Below, one piece after another: positions 61,400-64,000 of a stretch of DNA of 64,000 bases. Numbering within the stretch: position 1 is the first letter of the stretch; each line of letters begins with the position of its first letter. The DNA is from JAHEGP01 sp963751595 (GTDB lineage: Bacteria; Pseudomonadota; Gammaproteobacteria; Pseudomonadales; JAHEGP01), in contig CAVVVC010000012.1 in the NCBI GenBank assembly GCA_963751595.1, positions 260,192 to 324,191 on the forward strand, in the 5' to 3' direction. The notes under the pieces are model-generated. The model did no database searches, was not told where the DNA came from, and saw nothing but the letters and a program-made list of their open reading frames with translations. A program made the position numbers and the translations under genes.

Positions 61400-63149
61400 G
61401 TGAAGACATTGTCGGGTGGTGAAATGGTCGTCCAGGCACTGGAAGACGAAGGCGTAGAGTATATCTTCGGGTACCCCGGTGGCTCAGTGCTGCATATTTA
61501 CGACGCCCTGTTCAAACATAGCAAGATCCCCCATATTCTGGTGCGCCATGAACAGGCGGCCACCCATGCGGCGGACGGTTACGCCCGTGCTACAGGCAAG
61601 CCCGGCGTGGTGCTGGTGACTTCGGGTCCGGGGGCGACCAACGCCATAACCGGTATCGCCACTGCCTATATGGACTCGATTCCCATGGTGGTTTTTTCCG
61701 GTCAGGTCCAGAGTCACCTGATCGGCGATGATGCTTTCCAGGAAACCGACATGTCGGGCATTTCCCGACCTATCGTCAAGCACAGCTTTATGATTCGCTC
61801 TCCGGAGGAAATTCCGGAGACGATCAAGAAGGCGTTTTATCTTGCGACCACGGGCAGGCCCGGTCCGGTTGTGATCGATATCCCCAAGGATATGACCAAC
61901 CCCAATGAACAGTTTGCCTACAGCTATCCCGACAAGGTCAAGCTGCGCTCCTACACCCCCGCAGGACGGGGTCATAGTGGCCAGATTCGCAAGGCGGTCA
62001 GCGTGCTGCTGGGAGCCCGACGCCCCATTATTTATGCGGCGGTGGCGCCATCCAGGGCGATGCGCCAGCGCTCCTCACCGAGCTGGCACACCTGCTTGGC
62101 TTTCCGGTGACAAACACGCTGATGGGGCTGGGTGCATTCCCCGGTACCGACCGACAATTTGTCGGCATGCTGGGTATGCACGGTACCTATGAAGCCAATT
62201 GCGCAATGCACGACAGTGACGTGATTCTTGCTTTGGGAGCGCGCTTCGATGACCGGGTGACCAATACACCGAGCAAGTTTTGCCCCCATGCCACAATCAT
62301 TCATGTCGATATAGACCCAGCGACAATTTCGAAGAACGTTCAAGCTCACGTGCCTATCGTCGGCAATCTTGAATATGTTCTGAAAGACATGGTCGAACTC
62401 GTCAGGGAGGCGTTCAAAGCGAAGGAGCACCCCTGAATACGGCTGCGCTGGAGCAATGGTGGCAGCAGATTGATAGCTGGCGCGAGGACCACGGCCTCTA
62501 CACCAGGCGGCGCTATGAGCTCGATCCCAACGGCCTGATCATGCCCCAGGAAGCCATACTCTCGCTCTACCGGGCCACCAAGGGGGATGCCATCGTGACC
62601 TCCGATGTCGGCCAACACCAGATGTTCGCGGCACAGACAATATGTTCGAAAACCGAGACGCTGGATCAACTCCGGGGGACTGGGCACCATGGGTTTCGGC
62701 TTGCCGGCGGCGATGGGCGCGAGTCTGGCTTTTCCGGACCTCGACGTCGCCTGTGTCACCGGCGAGGGCAGTATCCAGATGAACATACAGGAACTGTCGA
62801 CCTGTAACCAGTACCAGATGCCGGTCAAGATGATCAATTTGCACAACGGCTATTTGGGAATGGTTAAGCAGTGGCAGGATATGCATATTCAGGACGCCAT
62901 GCCCACAGCACCTACGAGAACTCATTGCCTGATTTCGTGAAGCTGGTCGAGTCCTTCGGTCACATCGGAATGCGTGTCGAGCGCGCCGAAGAGCTGGATG
63001 ACGCCATGGCAGAGGCCTTTAGCCTGAAAGACGGGCTGGTGTTCCTCGATATCCACGTCGATCCGGGCGAGCATGTTTATCCGATGCATATCGCACCCAA
63101 CGGGTCGATGCGTGATATGTGGTTGAACAAGGCGGAGCGCACCTCATGA
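61400..63149 (+). pseudogene. ilvI: Acetolactate synthase large subunit, four frameshifts
   Basis: First enzyme of branched-chain amino acid synthesis, joining two pyruvates with ThDP and FAD. All parts of a full-length subunit (about 580 residues) are present but in different frames. The first runs from VKTLSGGEMVVQALEDEGVEY to about 62035 (catalytic Glu in RHEQAATHAADGYARATG). The second holds NTLMGLGAFPGTDRQFVGMLG to 62430. The third reads LNTAALEQWWQQIDSWRE to about 62635. The fourth holds RRWINSGGLGTMGFGLPAAMG and the ThDP motif GEGSIQ-N, to about 62888. The last runs GRHAHSTYENSLPDFVKLVE to the stop. Three breaks are one-base losses and one a one-base gain. The start is probably GTG 61400; ATG 61370 is in frame. 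The stop overlaps the ilvH start. Confidence 0.88.
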
Positions 63150-63628
63150 GGCATATTATTTCCCGGCTAATGGAAAATGAGGCAGGCGCACTGTCGCGGG
63201 TAGTAGGGCTCTTCTCCCAGCGTGGCTACAACATTGAAAGCCTGACGGTGGCGCCGACGGAGGACCCAACCCTGTCGCGGCTTACCCTGACGACCCTTGG
63301 CGATGATCAGAAAATTGAGCAGATAACCAAGCACCTCAACCGCCTGATCGATGTGGTGAAGTTAGTCGACCTGACCGATGGTGCGCACATAGAGCGGGAG
63401 TTGATGCTGGTCAAGCTGCGGGCCACCGGCAACCATCGCGCCGAAATTCAGCGTACCAGCGATATTTTTCGCGCCCAGATTGTCGATGTCAGTCCCACTG
63501 TTTACACGGTTCAGGTGGCAGGCACCAGCAGCAAACTCGATGCATTTATCGAAGCGGTGGGTTCCGAAAGCATTATCGAACTGGTTCGCAGCGGCGTCTC
63601 CGGCTTGTCCGTGGTGAAAAGGCCCTGA
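63146..63628 (+). CDS. ilvH: Acetolactate synthase small (regulatory) subunit
   Basis: The 160-residue regulatory subunit that confers valine feedback inhibition on acetolactate synthase. The N-terminal ACT domain is MRHIISRLMENEAGALSRVVGLFSQRGYNIESLTVAPT (in parts), and the C-terminal domain has ELMLVKLRATGNHRAEIQRTSDIFRAQIVDV (in parts) and GSESIIELVRSGVSGLSVVKR. It is intact and shares ATGA with the ilvI stop. The intact state of ilvH argues that the ilvI frameshifts are not true gene loss. Confidence 0.95.
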   Translation: MRHIISRLMENEAGALSRVVGLFSQRGYNIESLTVAPTEDPTLSRLTLTTLGDDQKIEQITKHLNRLIDVVKLVDLTDGAHIERELMLVKLRATGNHRAEIQRTSDIFRAQIVDVSPTVYTVQVAGTSSKLDAFIEAVGSESIIELVRSGVSGLSVVKRP

Positions 63629-64000
63629 CCTTGTAAGCCACGGCGGAGTGCTCTCCCGCATCAGTGCGGGGGGGGGACGGGTTGGACCTGCGACATTTTG
63701 CAGCGGTCGCCGGGAACTAAATCATGGTACCATAGGTCCCAAGCAGCCCGTGCTACGTCTCTATAGCCCGGGATGGTATTTCCTGCTCGTTGGTGTTCTG
63801 CGGAAGACCAACTTCAGCGGGCTCGCTCAGGGAGAATGCGGGAGCGCTGGTTAAACTTTCCCGATACTAATACGGAAACGTGCCAAACGGTTCACAACGA
63901 GTTATTCGATCAGGCCTGGTGGATATTTTTGCCTCCCTGGAGCTACAGGACCAAATCCGCCCCAGGCCGTTACAGGGATTTATGATTGACAAGATAGAGC
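63629..64000. other. Region downstream of ilvH, no clear gene
   Basis: No gene is recognised. A CCCGCA/TGCGGG hairpin (63655-63670) runs into nine G residues (63668-63676), so it is not a classic terminator. A palindrome ATGGTACCAT lies near 63724-63733. An ATG at 63982 with AGGGA upstream opens the frame MIDKIE before the window ends, and might be the start of the next gene. ilvC, which often follows ilvH, is not recognised here. Confidence 0.4.

Noticed and set aside
63655..63676. Hairpin followed by nine G residues after ilvH as a terminator
   Set aside because: An intrinsic terminator needs a T-run after the stem; here the run is G.
1..64000. CRISPR array, prophage, toxin-antitoxin pair or defence island
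   Set aside because: No regularly spaced repeats, integrase, phage structural genes or defence-type nucleases were seen; the gene content is core metabolism and cell envelope.

Overview
The window is about 64 kb of a GC-rich chromosome from a gammaproteobacterium, most likely a marine, free-living relative of Pseudomonas, Cellvibrionales or Halieaceae. That rests on gene order and protein families: the ribF-ileS-lspA-fkpB-ispH cluster, bamD facing rluD-pgeF-clpB, fimT-pilV-pilW-pilX-pilY1-pilE next to pilRS, and ampD-ampE. No ribosomal RNA, tRNA, CRISPR array, prophage or transposase gene was seen. Nearly all of it is core housekeeping sequence.

Layout. 0-11 kb: purT (cut at the left edge), ald, a nadC-DUF503 pair, a retropepsin-like protease, a large DUF1631 protein, apaH, ampD-ampE and a ROK sugar kinase. 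11-16 kb: a cobalamin block on the minus strand (B12 riboswitch, btuB-like receptor, PduO-type adenosyltransferase), then panE and yajQ. 16-25 kb: a class I HMG-CoA reductase broken by one frameshift, a DUF445 membrane protein, ampG, an alkyltransferase-like protein, fxsA, and groES-groEL with both a sigma-32-like promoter and a CIRCE operator. 24-32 kb: a PHA-granule-family protein, sodB, a PuuD-like membrane protein, a coiled-coil membrane protein, fumarase, exonuclease I, pyrB, nudF and thpR. 32-40 kb: murJ, ribF, ileS, lspA, fkpB and ispH, closely packed. 40-52 kb: type IV pilus minor pilins, the PilY1 adhesin, a pilin, a second fimT, and the PilS-PilR two-component system. 52-64 kb: nadE, bamD, rluD-pgeF-clpB, a DUF4124 protein and ilvI-ilvH.

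The most unusual feature is a dispersed 170-bp element with near-perfect terminal inverted repeats, present twice (11887-12057 and 54206-54375, about 96% identical). Each copy begins 4 nt after a TAG stop codon (btuB and nadE) and has the same orientation relative to that gene. Copy B is flanked by a 9-bp direct repeat. It looks like a small non-autonomous mobile element (MITE) that carries a hairpin and a tiny open frame with a ribosome-binding site.

A second theme is clustered frameshifts. HMG-CoA reductase, fimT, pilV, pilW, the clpB C-terminus and ilvI are interrupted, mostly by single-base shifts, while long neighbours such as pilY1 (5 kb) and ileS (2.8 kb) are clean. Essential or near-essential genes are affected, so draft-assembly errors are the simplest explanation for several of them. 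The dense damage in fimT-pilV-pilW, which includes an in-frame stop, could be real decay.
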